From contig OY725494.1 in assembly GCA_963281255.1 (NCBI GenBank), positions 1,563,934-1,627,933 of the forward strand: a stretch of 64,000 nucleotides of DNA. The letters run 5' to 3'. Shown here one piece after another: positions 44,030 to 55,691 of this stretch. Source of the stretch: Aphrocallistes beatrix (Eukaryota; Porifera; Hexactinellida; Sceptrulophora; Aphrocallistidae). Numbering within the stretch: the first letter of the stretch is position 1; every line of letters starts with the position of its first letter. A program made the translations under genes and the position numbers. Below the pieces are notes generated by a model. That model did not search any database and was not told the DNA's origin. It worked only from the letters and a program-made list of their open reading frames with translations.

Positions 44030-45693
44030 CTATATGCTGGGACATTCCCCATCTAAATTCGTGGTAGCAATTTCATTGTCTATAACCACTAGATCGCGGA
44101 AATCACAATCAAACAATTCATTACAAATCTTAGATGTCATTAGAGGAACACTCTCATACTCATCTTTCTTCTGTTCGTCATGCTCATTATAAGACTCGGA
44201 ACTAACCATAAAACCGCAATGCCTGAAACATTTTTGAATTGTTGAGGCCTCTACTGTCTTCCAAGCAGTGTTTATCCAATAAATTTTATCCAGTACCGAG
44301 ATCTGACGCAGAATCTCTGACCCAGACTTGGTTTTATCCTTATCCATTGCATTAAGCACAAATTGAATTTGCCTTTTACGGAACTTGAGCTTAAGGGTTT
44401 GTATGATACCCTGGTCCATAGGCTGCGAACGAGAAGTTGTGTTGGGGATGCGAGGGTGCGTTGTCTAAGAACAACAACACTTTCCTGTCTTGACGGAGCA
44501 TTCTGCCGTTGAACATTTTCAACCAGTAATCAAATATACAGTCAGAGGACAAAAGTATTCGACCACTTCATTATTATGTATTCGTAATTTACGTTGTAAT
44601 TGGCATAACATCAACAATATTTCCATTATTCAGAATCAACTGGAACAAGATGAACCCTTGAGTGTTTTGTAGTGGAATCCATACTGTATTTTGAAATTTT
44701 TGAGATAATTAGCTCATTAATGAGTTATTAGCTCATTATCTTTCGCAAAGTGAGTAACAAGAAATCTGCTCGAGATAGAGAAATTTAGACGTTATATTCG
44801 GAATCTACACCCCTTAATTACCCTAGGAATTCATTTTTAGATTGATTGAACATCTTTGCTGCCTAATGATTAGATTTTTGTGTCGGCTCTGCCACCCTAT
44901 CCACCTTTACTAAGTGGTTTCAATGGCACAATGTGGCTGAAGTGGCAGAACCGACACAAAAAATCTAATTATTAGGCAGCAAAGATGTTCAATCAATCTA
45001 AAAATGAAATCCTTGGGTAATCAAGGGGTGTAGATTCCAAATATAACGTCTAAATTTCTCTATCTCGAGCATATTTCCTGTTACTCACTTTGCGAAAGAT
45101 AATGAGCTCATTAACTCATTAATGAGCTAATTATCTCAAAAATTCAAAAATTCAAAATACAGTATGGATTCCACTGCAAACACTCAAGGGTTCATCTTGT
45201 TCTAGTTGATTCTGATTCATGGAAATATTGTTGATGTTATGCCAATTACAACGTAAGATACGAATACATAATAATGAAGTGGTCGAATACTTTTGTCTTC
45301 TGACTGTATAACTCGTCATCCATGCCTTTTGATTTGACAAATATGTCAAAGGAAGTGTCTTGGGCTCGATATTCTTGAAGCACCGTGGTTTCACAGATTT
45401 ACCAATCACGAGTGGCGTCATCTCTCCCATTGCACTAGCACACAACGCAATCGTAAGCCGTTCCTTAGACATCTTTCCTCCACGACAATGAGTCCCTTAA
45501 ACATGAAATGTCTTTGTGTTGGTTGTAGCACGGTAAACTAAGCCAGTCTCATCAATATTAAAGATGTTTAGTAGTTCATATCCTTGGCACAACTCAGGAA
45601 GTTTTGATAGCCAATCACCAACAACCTTTTCGCTGACATCCCCACTCTCACCACTAATTGTCCCAAAAACGATATTGTGTAACCAAAACTTTT
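44030..45693 (-). pseudogene. Tigger transposase pseudogene
   Basis: Read leftward from 45693: F-W-L-H-N-I-V-F-G-T-I-S-G-E-S-G, I-F-N-I-D-E-T-G-L-V-Y-R (first catalytic Asp), then after one stop M-S-K-E-R-L-T-I-A-L-C-A-S-A-M-G and K-A-W-M-T-S. The MITE 44539-45306 follows, then F-D-Y-W-L-K-M-F-N, L-F-L-D-N-A-P-S-H-P (second Asp), and after a frameshift M-D-Q-G-I-I-Q-T-L-K. The N-terminal CENP-B-like DNA-binding half is gone. Removing the MITE with one TA joins M-T-S-Y-I-F-D-Y-W-L in frame. Confidence 0.87.
44539..45306. mobile_element. Fold-back MITE, 768 bp, about 350-bp arms
   Basis: Starts CAGTCAGAGGACAAAAGTAT and ends with its complement, flanked by TA. Almost the whole element is one inverted repeat; AGCTCATTAATGAG and TTATCTTTCGCAAAGTGAGT occur in both arms and the centre is near 44910-44940 around CCACTTAGT. 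The termini resemble Tc1-type elements. Confidence 0.93.
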
Positions 45694-46397
45694 TTTAATG
45701 TTTAGAACCCCTTTTGTGATCCTAAAATGATTAAAAAGGACTTTTGGCAAATTTTTGATAAAATACAAAATGCCCATAGGAACGGCCAACCATATTTGGA
45801 GAATATTTTGGTTGCCTTTTCCTAGCAACGATCAGGAATGTGAAAAAATTCCTGGGCGTTGCTAGGCACGGTCAAACAAAAATGCTTCCAAATATGGTCA
45901 ATATATATATCAAATTGCTGGAAATCTAGTGCTGAATTCAGCATTAAAACGTTGATCTGGCACTGTCAAAAGAAGTCATAGCTGTAGAACATTTTGCTTT
46001 TAAAATGTGTCGTTTTTAGAGCGACACTAGGTGATACAAGTGACTCAAAGTGGCGAAATATTGGGGCTGGAGTTATAAAAATCGGAATTATTGTTTAGAA
46101 CCCCTATAAGGATCTATAAATGATAAAAAAGCAATTTGGGCACATTTTTGGTAAAAAACAAGTGTCCCATGGGAAGCACCAACCTTAAGCACCGTTTACT
46201 TAAGAAATAACTGGTAAACAAGGACGACCTAATTCATAGTATCAAAAGAGAATGGGAGACCTTAAGCCCAGATTTTTTTGAAAATTACTTGTTCTCTATG
46301 AGTAAGCGAGTACGAAAGTGCACAGAAAGAGGAGTAGAGAAAATTAAATGAATAATAATAAGATAAATTAAAAAACAGACTTTATCCTTACTGTTAA

Positions 46398-47097
46398 GGT
46401 TGGTGTTTCCCATGGGACACTTGTTTTACTAAAAATGTGCCCAAATTGTTTTTTTATCATTTTTAGATCCTTATAGGGGTTCTGAACAATATTTCCGATT
46501 TTTATAACTCCAGCCCCAATATTTTGCCACTTTGAGTCACTTGTATTACCTGGTGGTGTCGCTCTAAAAACGACACATTTTAAATACGAAATGTCCCACG
46601 GCTGTAACTTCTTTTAACAGTGAAAAAGTTGTCAGTCATCACTGGAGACCCAAAAATGACCATGTCCGATAGTATCCGCCGAAATCCCATATCTATGACT
46701 ATATTTGACTACGCCAGATCGTTATTTTAAAAGCTGAATTCATGCTCAGCACTAGATTTCCAGCAATTTGATATATATATTGACCATATTTGGAAACATT
46801 TTTGTTTGACCGTGCCTAGCAACGACCAAGAATGTTTTCACATTCCTGACCGTTGCTAGGAAAAGGCAACCAAAATATTCTCCAAATATGGTCAATATAT
46901 ATATCAAATTGCTGGAAATTTAGTCTTGAGCACGAATTCAGTATTAAAATAACGATATGGCGTAGTCAAATATAGTCATAGATATGGGATTTCGGCGGAT
47001 ACTATCGGACATGGTCATTTTTGGGTCCCCAGTGATGACTGACAACTTTTTCACACTTTTGAGGGTGGCATGATCTGAAAATATTTGATATAGAAGA
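46398..47097 (-). mobile_element. TTAA fold-back family, inverted copy
   Basis: TTAA (46394-46397), GGTTGGTGTTTCCCATGGGA, then the reverse complement of the right half of 18805-20023, the inner inverted repeat (46730-46960) and GTCATTTTTGGGTCCCCAGT. The distal terminus is replaced by the fold-back that starts near 47098. Confidence 0.75.
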
Positions 47098-48757
47098 TGG
47101 TTGGACTTATACATACCTGCTTTAAGTCATTAACAAAGCACGATAAAGCTTAGGAATGTTTATAGGCATATATAAATATGGTGTCAAAGTACCCATATCC
47201 GTTGTTAAAATTTGAATTAGTCACAATATGGTTGCGCAATAAGTTATATTTGTGACAAATTTAGTGATTTTCAGAGGTTGTTTAAGGAAATTCTGTGTTT
47301 TTATTATAAAATTTTTCGCATAAACCTGACATGTGAATGGGTTAATGAATAATTCTACGCCTCATTCAATGGTTTACGAGTAATTCGACGAATTACCAAA
47401 TGTGTCCAACATTATAATTTGTCTAATAACACGTAACCATTGCCTACTCTAATAATGCATCACAGTAAAATAACCAAGGATGCGGTAATAGCCGAATGGA
47501 TTAATACACGATTAGCCTAAAATCGTTAATCATGCAGAATAGGCATTAAGAATGTATTACCAGCATATATAAACATGGCATCAAATAACATATATCCGTT
47601 GTCAAAATTTCGATTCGTCATCATATCATTGCGCAATAGGTCATTTTAAGCACGATTTTGGCAATTTTCTAAGCTGTTTTAACCCTATTTCTAAATGGTA
47701 TTAAGGTGTGATTTTTGTGTAGAACCAAGATTAGTACGAGTTGATTTGAAAAATTTAGAATTTTTCAATGGAATGTTGTTACATTCCTGCGTTGCTATGG
47801 TAAAGCATTTTGGTCAGTTTGGGCCATATCCTGCAAACTGTAAGAACTAGGTCTTCAAATTTGATTTTATTTGATAGGCAATTGGCTACTTCCTATTAGG
47901 TAATAATACAATTTAAACTTCTAAATTCACAGATTATAGAGTTATGAGACAATTTAGTGTTTTGGCCACATTCTTAAAATCAACCATAACTCAAAACTCG
48001 TTGAATTTAGAAGTTCAAGTTGTATTATCACCTAATAGGAAGTAGGTCATTGCCTATCAAACACGATCGAATTTGAAGATCTAGCTACTACAGTTTGCAC
48101 GAAATGGCCTAAACTAACCAAAATGCTTTACCATAGCAACGCAGGAATGTAACAACATTCCATTGAAAAATTCTTAATTTTTCAAATCAACTCGTACTAA
48201 TCTTGGTTCTACACAAAAATCACACCTTAATACCATTTAGAAATAGGGTTAAAACAACTTAGAAAATCGCTAAAATTGTCCTTAGAACGACCTGTTGCGC
48301 AATGATATGATGACTAATCGAAATTTTTCCAACGGATATATGTACTTTGATATCATGTTTATATATGCTGGTAATACATTCTTAATGGCTATTCTGCATG
48401 GTTAACGATTTCAGGCTAATCGTGTATTAATCCATTCGGCTATTACTTCATCCCTAGTCCATGATTTTCTGTCTACTGTGAGGCATTATTAGAGTAGGCT
48501 ATGACGTAACCAATTACATTTAGTTAAATGAATTATACTATCATTTAATAGGAAGTAGTCTATTCGCTAACAAATGGAATTACATTTGAATGTCTAACAA
48601 GTATGTATAACCTATTGTGCAATCATATCTAAATTTTAACAACGGATGTGGGTACTTTGACACCATATTTATATACATATGCTGGCAATACATTATTAAG
48701 CTCTATTGTGCTTTGTTAATGATTTAAGGCAGCTCTGTATTAGTCCAACAATCTTCT
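47098..48757. repeat. Large nested fold-back, 1.66 kb
   Basis: Inner arms about 47421-47960 and 47995-48522 are complementary almost throughout (for example TAGTACGAGTTGATTTGAAA in the left arm and its complement in the right). Outer arms 47098-47290 and 48597-48757 repeat the same start (ACGGATATGGGTACTTTGAC versus ACGGATGTGGGTACTTTGAC in opposite orientation). The outer arms are diverged copies of part of the inner arms, so the structure is a hairpin within a hairpin. No coding capacity. Confidence 0.85.
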
Positions 48758-48822
48758 ACTGCATCCTTAATCCAAAATCAGCAAGTTACTGTGATATGCA
48801 GCAGGCTATAGACTCCGCTATT

Positions 48823-49071
48823 TAGGTGATAGAACCTGAAATTTTAACAGAAAGTTTATATTAATATATCTCAAATAGTATGATACGACTATTATGAAAA
48901 AGATACTCTTCACTCTGTTATGACGTCATCATCACGCATCAATTTTGAAAATTGAAAATTTTGTGATTTTACGAATGATTGCGATAATAACGTTATGACA
49001 GAATTATTTAGAGATGTTATTTTCCTTATGATTAATTAATCAATGCGAGCCTTGCAAGCGAAGTGCACTTG
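48823..49071 (+). mobile_element. Helitron-like repeat, decayed 3' half
   Basis: TATGACGTCATCATCACGC, TAGAGATGTTATTTTCCTTA and a worn GC end (CCTTGCAAGCGAAGTGCACTTG). The two large GC hairpins are deleted. Confidence 0.7.
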
Positions 49072-49173
49072 TGTTCATATGCTAATATCAATTTTTCGAC
49101 TTTTACTATTTATTATGTTACTATTAACAAGTATTCATTAAACAATTGTTTAACTTAATTTATCTATCTATAT

Positions 49174-49510
49174 CAGTGGTTCTCAACCGGGGTGCCATTT
49201 ACTTCCTCTAGGGGTGCCGCAGGCCTTACCACACTTACTGCTTTATTTTATTTTCTATTGATACCATTGTCAATGTTGAATTTGATGATTGTCCTCTGAC
49301 AATCCTCTGGAATAATTTATTACACAATATTCACAATAATTTCCTAGTTTATTAATTAGTTATTCTATAATAAAGTCGTAATAATTCAAATCAATCTCCA
49401 CTTTTACTATCATTTGTTCATTGGCCTGCCCCTAAGTCAAATTAAGGGGTGCCGCTGAAAGGTATAAGTTTAGAAAGGGTGCCGCGAGAAGAAAATGTCG
49501 AGAAACACTG
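49174..49510. mobile_element. hAT MITE, 337 bp, perfect 8-bp target duplication
   Basis: CAGTGGTTCTCAACCGGGGT at the left, GTCGAGAAACACTG at the right, ATCTATAT directly repeated on both flanks (49166-49173, 49511-49518). GGGGTGCCGC phrases near both ends. Confidence 0.93.
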
Positions 49511-49654
49511 ATCTATATATATAGTTTTTGATACTAGTTAATGAGTGACAAATGGAAACCTATTGGAGTATTTATTTGGACAAGTTAAGACACCGTCATA
49601 GGAAATGTAAAAGTACACTCCCATCCCTGATTTACAGTCTTTATCCACTAATAT

Positions 49655-49838
49655 CTGCTTGGATGGTGCAGTGGTTAGGGTGTTTGAACACCAAGAATTA
49701 GGTCACGGGTTCTAACCTCGCCCTATTTATTTGCATCATGCTCTCAATTATATTGTTTCGTCCATGAAGTCTGAGCCTACACTCTTGCAGAACTTTAGTG
49801 AGCTGAAAGCATTAAGGATCTCGTTTAGGTAGAGTTTA
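49655..49838 (+). mobile_element. tRNA-derived SINE-like element
   Basis: TGGTGCAGTGGTTAGGGTG (49663-49681) matches a tRNA A box and GGGTTCTAACC (49708-49718) a B box, at tRNA spacing, so an RNA polymerase III internal promoter is likely. The full cloverleaf does not form well, so a tRNA gene is unlikely. The 3' boundary coincides with the left terminus of the next element. Confidence 0.6.
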
Positions 49839-49839
49839 T

Positions 49840-50353
49840 AACGAGTGTTATCTTAGCGGCCGATTCAGCGGCGGATTCGCATGTCACGTTCAAACATGAA
49901 TAACTCAGCAAGCATATGTCATAGATGAAATCTAACTACACCATTGTGTAGAAGAGCATTGGTGCATTCATATTTGATATATGTAATTTTAATATCCCGC
50001 ATGGTGAGTAAGCAGTGACACTTTTAGTCCATGTCACGTATCTGGTGGAATAACTCAGTAAATATGAATGGTAGCAATTAGCCATTTTAACCACGTGAAG
50101 ATGAGCTTTGGTGCACCCCTGAATTCCATTTTCGAGACTAAATTCATAAAACTGTCTGAAAGGCAGGGAGCCAAAATTTGTATTACTAGTTTGGTAATAG
50201 GCATGACTTCATACTGGTATCCAACTAGGATGTGATCAAGACAAACTTAGCTATTTATCCATAGTTATTTACGCTCTTGATGAATGTCCATGAATTTGTT
50301 TACACAATCGATGCATAATTCCTGGTCAATTCATAATTAATTAAATATTCCTC
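49840..50353 (+). repeat. Left terminal inverted repeat of the Mutator-like element
   Basis: 514 bp; includes two TGTCACGT-type motifs near the outer end (CATGTCACGTTCAAACATGA, CCATGTCACGTATCTGGTGG) each followed by a GAATAACTCAG phrase, suggesting a tandem sub-structure of possible transposase sites. Confidence 0.9.
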
Positions 50354-50397
50354 CTTTTTTTTTTAATTTGATCCCAGCCTAATTAGTATATATAAAT

Positions 50398-52778
50398 ATG
50401 TTGGGTTTTTTCCGAACTAACATTATTCAAACTTCGACGTTTTCACACATTTTTGTTTTTCGCATATCGCATTTTGCAATTCGCATTTCGCATTTTGCAT
50501 TCCTCATTTCCATATCATTCGCTTTTTTCTTTTCCATTTTCAGAAAGATGAATAATACGGAGAGTATTATTTTATGTCAGGCCTTACTCCAATTGGGTTA
50601 CGTTTCTTTTGAATCTTTAAATTCTGCATTAAATAAAGAAAACAGGAGAGCAAGCAATTCTCTTTGGGGAATATTGTGCATATCGATGTACGGAGTCAAC
50701 AGAGAGAGGAAACGCACGTTACTCTATACTAATTGGATGAAGAATCGCGGTCAGATAAAGGACTTAGTAGCTGCTGAGATGTCATCTAAGGGTGATTGAA
50801 CAAGTCCGACGATAAGGTGGTATATCAAGGGAACGCATATCTTGATAGGAGTGGTAAGATATTTAAGAGTGGAGATAATGATAGTTGTCTTGAGTCAACC
50901 CCCATGTTAGATATTCCACAATCTAATCAAGAACTGGAACTTGATTGCTTAAACGTTGAAATAACTAATACTAAAAGTGATCGAAATCTCAACGATGCGA
51001 TAAATCTCCCTAGTATTTCTAATGGGGAATTTAATTTTACTTTGGGTGAATGGGAAAATATAGCGATGTTACAGGGAAACCGAGCAATCTTTTCGAGGGA
51101 TTAGACCAATGCCTTTAATGCTAAGATCGAAGATAAATTTGTTTGTGTTATTTGCTTTAAATACAAAAAATAGGTAAAATTAGTAGGAAAAAGCAATACT
51201 TGTTTTTTCACTGCTCATGCAGAATGCAAGTTTTCTAATTTTTCTTCGTTTTAAATTTACAATACAGAATGAACCTTTTACCTCTCGGCCTGTTAACATT
51301 ACTGTCAATTACGAAGTAATGGGTACTTTATCTCCTGAGCATTCAAATGTGGACATTGCCTATTCAAGAAAATTGTAGAATAGTTTATGATTGTAGGTAG
51401 ACTCTAATTTAACTGATAAATCAGTTGGTAACTACTTTTATGAACAGTTTCCCCACCCCAATTGTGAGAGCTCTGCGCTATCTTTTGGTAACTTTAACAA
51501 TGTAAGAAGTGCCTGCGACTTGAGGAACGCTAAGTTTGATTTGTCTTGTCTTCAAAGGTTTTCTAACGATAATTGGAGCGAACTTTCTGGTTTACAGGAA
51601 TATTATAGAAATATTACAGTTAATAATATACTTCGAGGGTACATCCAGTCTTTAGGCCATGATCCGTTCATAGTTCATATGTATTCTCAAGATCAAATTC
51701 AAGTTTTGAATTATTTTAAGGGTAAGAAAGTAATTGTGCATTTAGATTCTACCGGCTCTATTATTAGAAAAATAAACTAGAGCCAAAAGCGTGTTTTTTA
51801 TTATGCATTGACGATTCATCACCATGAGGTCACAACCAGCCCTTTGACATTAGCTGAAATGATTAGTTCAGCTTATTCTTCTGCAGAAATATCTTAATTC
51901 TGACATAAATGGTCTCTTGACTCAAAAAAGGTCTTAAGTAGAGAAATTAATATTGGCCATGTAGAGCTTGATTATAGCTGGGCCCTTATTCATAGTGTTT
52001 GTAACGCTTTTATTAAATCTGATATTTTCACATACTGGGATAAATGTTGGATATTATTATTTAGTCAGGAGGATGTTTGTATGCAATTCGCGTTATTCTT
52101 CACTTGTGTTCCGCTCACCTAATGAATGGAATAGCTTTTAATGTGAATAAAAAGTTTAAGTTATCTAAACCAGTTCGAAAATTGTTTCTTCATAGTATAG
52201 GATATATGATAAATTATACTCAAATGATAAATTTAGATAATGTTTGTATGGATTTGTGTTTTGTCTTTTTAAACCGAAATTTCAGTAAGAATGTTGTGAA
52301 GCATATACAAAATTTAGAATCATTTATTAGTTATAGTAAAAGTTGCGATGATGAATATGTTGACCCGAGGATAGTAATAATTTGACATCTTTTGTGGAAA
52401 ATGAGAGTAAAACCTATCGCGATAAATCCCCATTTGGAAAGCATTTTAACACAATTTATGAGAAGTGTAAATCCGAACTTTTAGTTTGAATGAGAAACCT
52501 TGTTTGGAAGCAACCCTTGTTATAACCCTGAAATTATTGAATATCTACTTACCCATTATATGGTTATAATTCCACTATGGTCAGGCATTATTTTGGGATT
52601 TGGTTCCAGTGAATCCGATGTTTACATGAGTCATTATAGTAATGCAATTGTAGAAAATTGGATGCGTATAGTAAAGATAGACATATTAAATTCTAGTACT
52701 GGTTTAAGACCAGGGGATCTGATAAGGATTATGCATCTTAACATAATTAGCAGCTTTTTGCTTTGCTTTTCATCCTAG
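50398..52778 (+). pseudogene. Mutator-like DDE transposase pseudogene
   Basis: The frame opens 45 bp inside the left terminus. The first 50 residues are hydrophobic and low in complexity; a better start may be M-N-N-T-E-S near 50548. Then follow a possible zinc finger (C-V-I-C then C-F-F-T-A-H-A-E-C, about 51146-51230) and V-I-V-H-L-D-S-T-G-S (first acid, near 51744). Next come F-Y-Y-A-L-T, H-V-E-L-D-Y-S-W-A-L-I-H (second acid, near 51970), V-I-L-H-L-C-S-A-H-L-M-N (C-x-x-H, 52092-52127) and A-I-V-E-N-W-M-R-I-V-K (final Glu, near 52650). D, D, C-x-x-H, E in this order is the Mutator layout. At least six stops or frameshifts break it. The exact group is my inference. Confidence 0.68.
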
Positions 52779-53076
52779 AGCTAAGAAGGTATTTAAAAGT
52801 TATAAGCGTAAAAGAGATCCTTCTGAGGAAGAGAATTGTCAGGAGGAATGGCAGAGAAGAAGTAGGGAGAAATGTAATAGCTATTTAGTATCTAAATCTA
52901 TCAGTTTTCTCAAGTTAGAGCATTAGTAAATAATTAAAATAAAAGAAAATTAGATGCAGGTAATGACATAAATGAAACTGAACAAAAAAAAGTAAAATTA
53001 GTGTAGATAAAAATGGAAAAACAAAGCTAAAATTTGTACCTAGGTTGCGTCAGAGATTATCTGATTTGAAAAAAAC

Positions 53077-53757
53077 GTGACTTTTCTGTCTCACGAATCA
53101 GTGATAATAGACAGTGACGCTGCCGATATTATCACTGATTCAGATCTAGTAGAACAAGATATTTTACGATTAAAGTTGCCTCCCTTCCGCTCGCCAAATA
53201 AAGACTGGCAAAACAGTATTTGTGGTAAATGGAATATTTTGGTTTCTAATTATATTAATTATGAAATCGATCCTCATTTGGATCAACAAGATCTTAGAGA
53301 TTGTAAACCTTGTGTTGTTGAAAAAATAGTGGGTATGGAAATTGTTACTTTCGAGCTCTTTCGTTTATCCTTACAGTAGTCAGCAAAATCATTTTAATTT
53401 ACGTACAATTATAGTTAATAACATGTTAGGTAGATAAAAAAATAGATGTGACGCCTTTTTAAGGACTAAATATGTTTACCAGCAAAGTAACTACAGAAGT
53501 GTAAAGGATTGGGTAAATAAGACAGGTATGGATAAGAATGGGAAGTGGGCAACGGATTTGGAAGTATTTGCAACAGCGTTACTTTTTGAAACCGATATAT
53601 GGGTATATTTAGGACCTGGAGGTACACGCTGGATTGGATTTTCTGGTAAAAGGAAAAAATTAAATGAATTTCTCGATTGTCCCTCTATATTTAGATTATA
53701 TCTACAAAATACTGGCTGTCATTATGAACCTGTTTTGTCTGTTGATAATATGTAATC
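53077..53757 (+). pseudogene. OTU cysteine-protease module, copy 3
   Basis: D-W-Q-N-S-I-C opens the module (the shared W-x-x-S-x-C motif). At 53331-53370 the codons read G, AT-, G, N, C, Y, F, R, A, L, S: one base is lost from the Asp codon of G-D-G-N-C, which shifts the frame exactly at the catalytic site. Downstream, W-A-T-D-L-E-V-F-A-T-A, T-D-I-W-V-Y and C-H-Y-E-P-V with the catalytic His complete the domain by 53755. It lies 300 bp behind the Mutator-like transposase on the same strand and inside the same termini, so it is probably the C-terminal domain or a second gene of that element. Confidence 0.83.
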
Positions 53758-55178
53758 CAATTCTTCAATTAAGCCAATTTAATAGATTCAACTTCTATAT
53801 ATGACTTTATTTTATTTTGTATCCGTGCTGTTGTTGTCATTGTTATTGTTTTTATTTTGTATTCATGTTGTTTTTCTTTTTTCTTTTTACCTCTTCATAG
53901 CACTTAGTGTTCTTTATCAAATGCAATCAACTCAATCTCATTTGTTGTCACAATCTGGAAGTGTAGAGTGAGTCAAACACAAATTTCTAAAGAATGTACC
54001 ACACAAGAAGTTCCTGTTTTTCACAAATCAACATAGTCTATTTATATATCAAATATTTGACTTGCCCGAAATTTGGAACCAACAAACATATAGTGATTCA
54101 AAAGAAGCATTCCACGCATACGTGATTACACTTCAGATTCCTAACAAGGGAAATTAAACGATTTACTCGCTCAAAATGGAAGTGCATTACAATAACACAC
54201 TGGCAGGGGCTATACTTGTATATTTTAATTAGTCAATAGCTTAGTCCAGAAGCTCAATTGAATTGACTTTATTAATCAGAGTTATTTTAAGCATATTAAT
54301 AAAGATGGTAAATTTACGATTACAATTATTATTCATTATTTATCAAAAAGACAAAGCCGTGTGTGTGGTAAATACATGTTAAATTCATTATAGTGGAACG
54401 AAATTACCTGATAAGTTTATTAGTAAGTATTTGTTTACAATTGATGCTCGTTATATAAAATTAAACTTCATAAGTTTATAATATGTCCTAAAGCGAATAA
54501 TAAAAATATTAAAATCGGGAGCGATTCCAATTTCTATTTTGACATTATGAGGCCTTATTTACGAAATTTCAACTTTTAGGTTGACTGAATATGACCCATG
54601 GTCTTGAGAAGTTCTTCCCTTAGCCTGTGTAATTGTGAAATTGGAAATCTGTTTTCCATTGCTTGAATTGTATGTCATCAGTGTATGACAAGGCTGTCCA
54701 AACCCTATCTCCTCGGGCAGCCACATTCCATGATTGGGATCGCGGGACGCAATATAAATGTAGATTCAGAAGTTAATAGAAAATAATATGGCAATTATTT
54801 CTCAAATGATTAATAGAAATATAATATTTTTTAAATATATTAGTCAGTGAACTGAGGACAAGATTATCTAATTATATTTCTCCAACTCGTCTAGACACTG
54901 TTGAGATCAAAGGATTTTCTCGAGACTGTTTGCAATACCTGTCTTGAAATCCATTCACCTGCATATTTTGTATACCCTCTCGAGAGTGGTTTGGTAGTGG
55001 CTACGGATATTATTACCTTGTATGTGGAGAATACCAGCACAAATCAAGCATTGGGTTTTTCCATGATTATACCTGACAACAGTTTTAGAGCATTTCGCAG
55101 AATTTGAACAGGTAATCCTTATATAATAATCATCTTAACAATTTTATCCGTGAATAATAAATTTTTGTCTGTTCTTAC
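53758..55178. other. No gene recognised
   Basis: Interior of the Mutator-like element between the OTU module and the right terminus; 1.4 kb AT-rich. The 68-codon frame 54901-55107 has no family resemblance. Confidence 0.4.
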
Positions 55179-55691
55179 GAGGAATATTTAATTAATTATG
55201 AATTGACCAGGAATTATGCATCGATTGTGTAAACAAATTCATGGACATTCATCAAGAGCGTTGATAACTATGGATAAATAGCTAAGTTTGTCTTGATCAC
55301 ATCCTAGTTGGATACCAGTATGAGTCATGCCTATTACCAAACTAGTAATACAAATTTTGGCTCCCTGCCTTTCAGACAGTTTTATGAATTTAGTCTCGAA
55401 AATGGAATTCAGCGGTGCACCAAAGCTCATCTTCACGTGGTTAAAATGGCTAATTGCTACCATTCATATTTACTGAGTTATTCCACCAGATACGTGACAT
55501 GGACTAAAAGTGTCACTGCTTACTCACCATGCGGGATATTAAAATTACATATATCAAATATGAATGCACCAATGCTCTTCTACACAATGGTGTAGTTAGA
55601 TTTCATCTATGACATATGCTTGCTGAGTTATTCATGCTTGAACGTGACATGCGAATCCACCGCTGAATCGGCCGCTAAGATAACACTCGTT
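55179..55691 (-). repeat. Right terminal inverted repeat of the Mutator-like element
   Basis: Reverse complement of 49840-50353. Confidence 0.9.

Larger units (their letters stand above)
43568..45693 (-). mobile_element. Tigger (pogo) transposon, truncated, split by a fold-back MITE
   Basis: The left end CAGTAGAACCTGTATATAAC, with GGCCGTTATACACAGGT repeated just inside, is the terminus style of Tigger elements. The 5' part of the transposase and the right terminus are missing at 45693. Confidence 0.8.
42045..46184 (+). mobile_element. Composite TTAA fold-back region enclosing a Tigger transposon
   Basis: TTAA (42041-42044) plus GGTTGGTGTTTCCTTCC opens a copy of the 18805-20023 family, and GGGAAGCACCAACC plus TTAA (46185-46188) closes one. 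Family sequence is seen at 42045-42310, 43490-43560 and 45694-46184; the Tigger element 43568-45693 interrupts it. The inner arrangement is not colinear with the reference copy, so more than one copy may be involved. Confidence 0.65.
49840..55691 (+). mobile_element. Mutator-like transposon with 513-bp inverted termini and OTU domain
   Basis: A 5852-bp element. Termini 49840-50353 and 55179-55691 are reverse complements of equal length with a few percent differences, beginning AACGAGTGTTATCTTAGCGG. Between them lie a DDE-type transposase and an OTU module on the plus strand. No convincing 9-bp target duplication is seen (left flank AGAGTTTAT, right flank TAAAAAATA). Long or fold-back-like termini fit Mutator-superfamily elements such as the Phantom group. 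Confidence 0.82.

Noticed and set aside
49663-49730. Functional tRNA gene
   Set aside because: A and B boxes are present but the acceptor and anticodon stems do not pair properly.
55308-55595. 95-residue frame near the right end of the Mutator-like element
   Set aside because: It lies wholly in the terminal inverted repeat and is not open in the left repeat.
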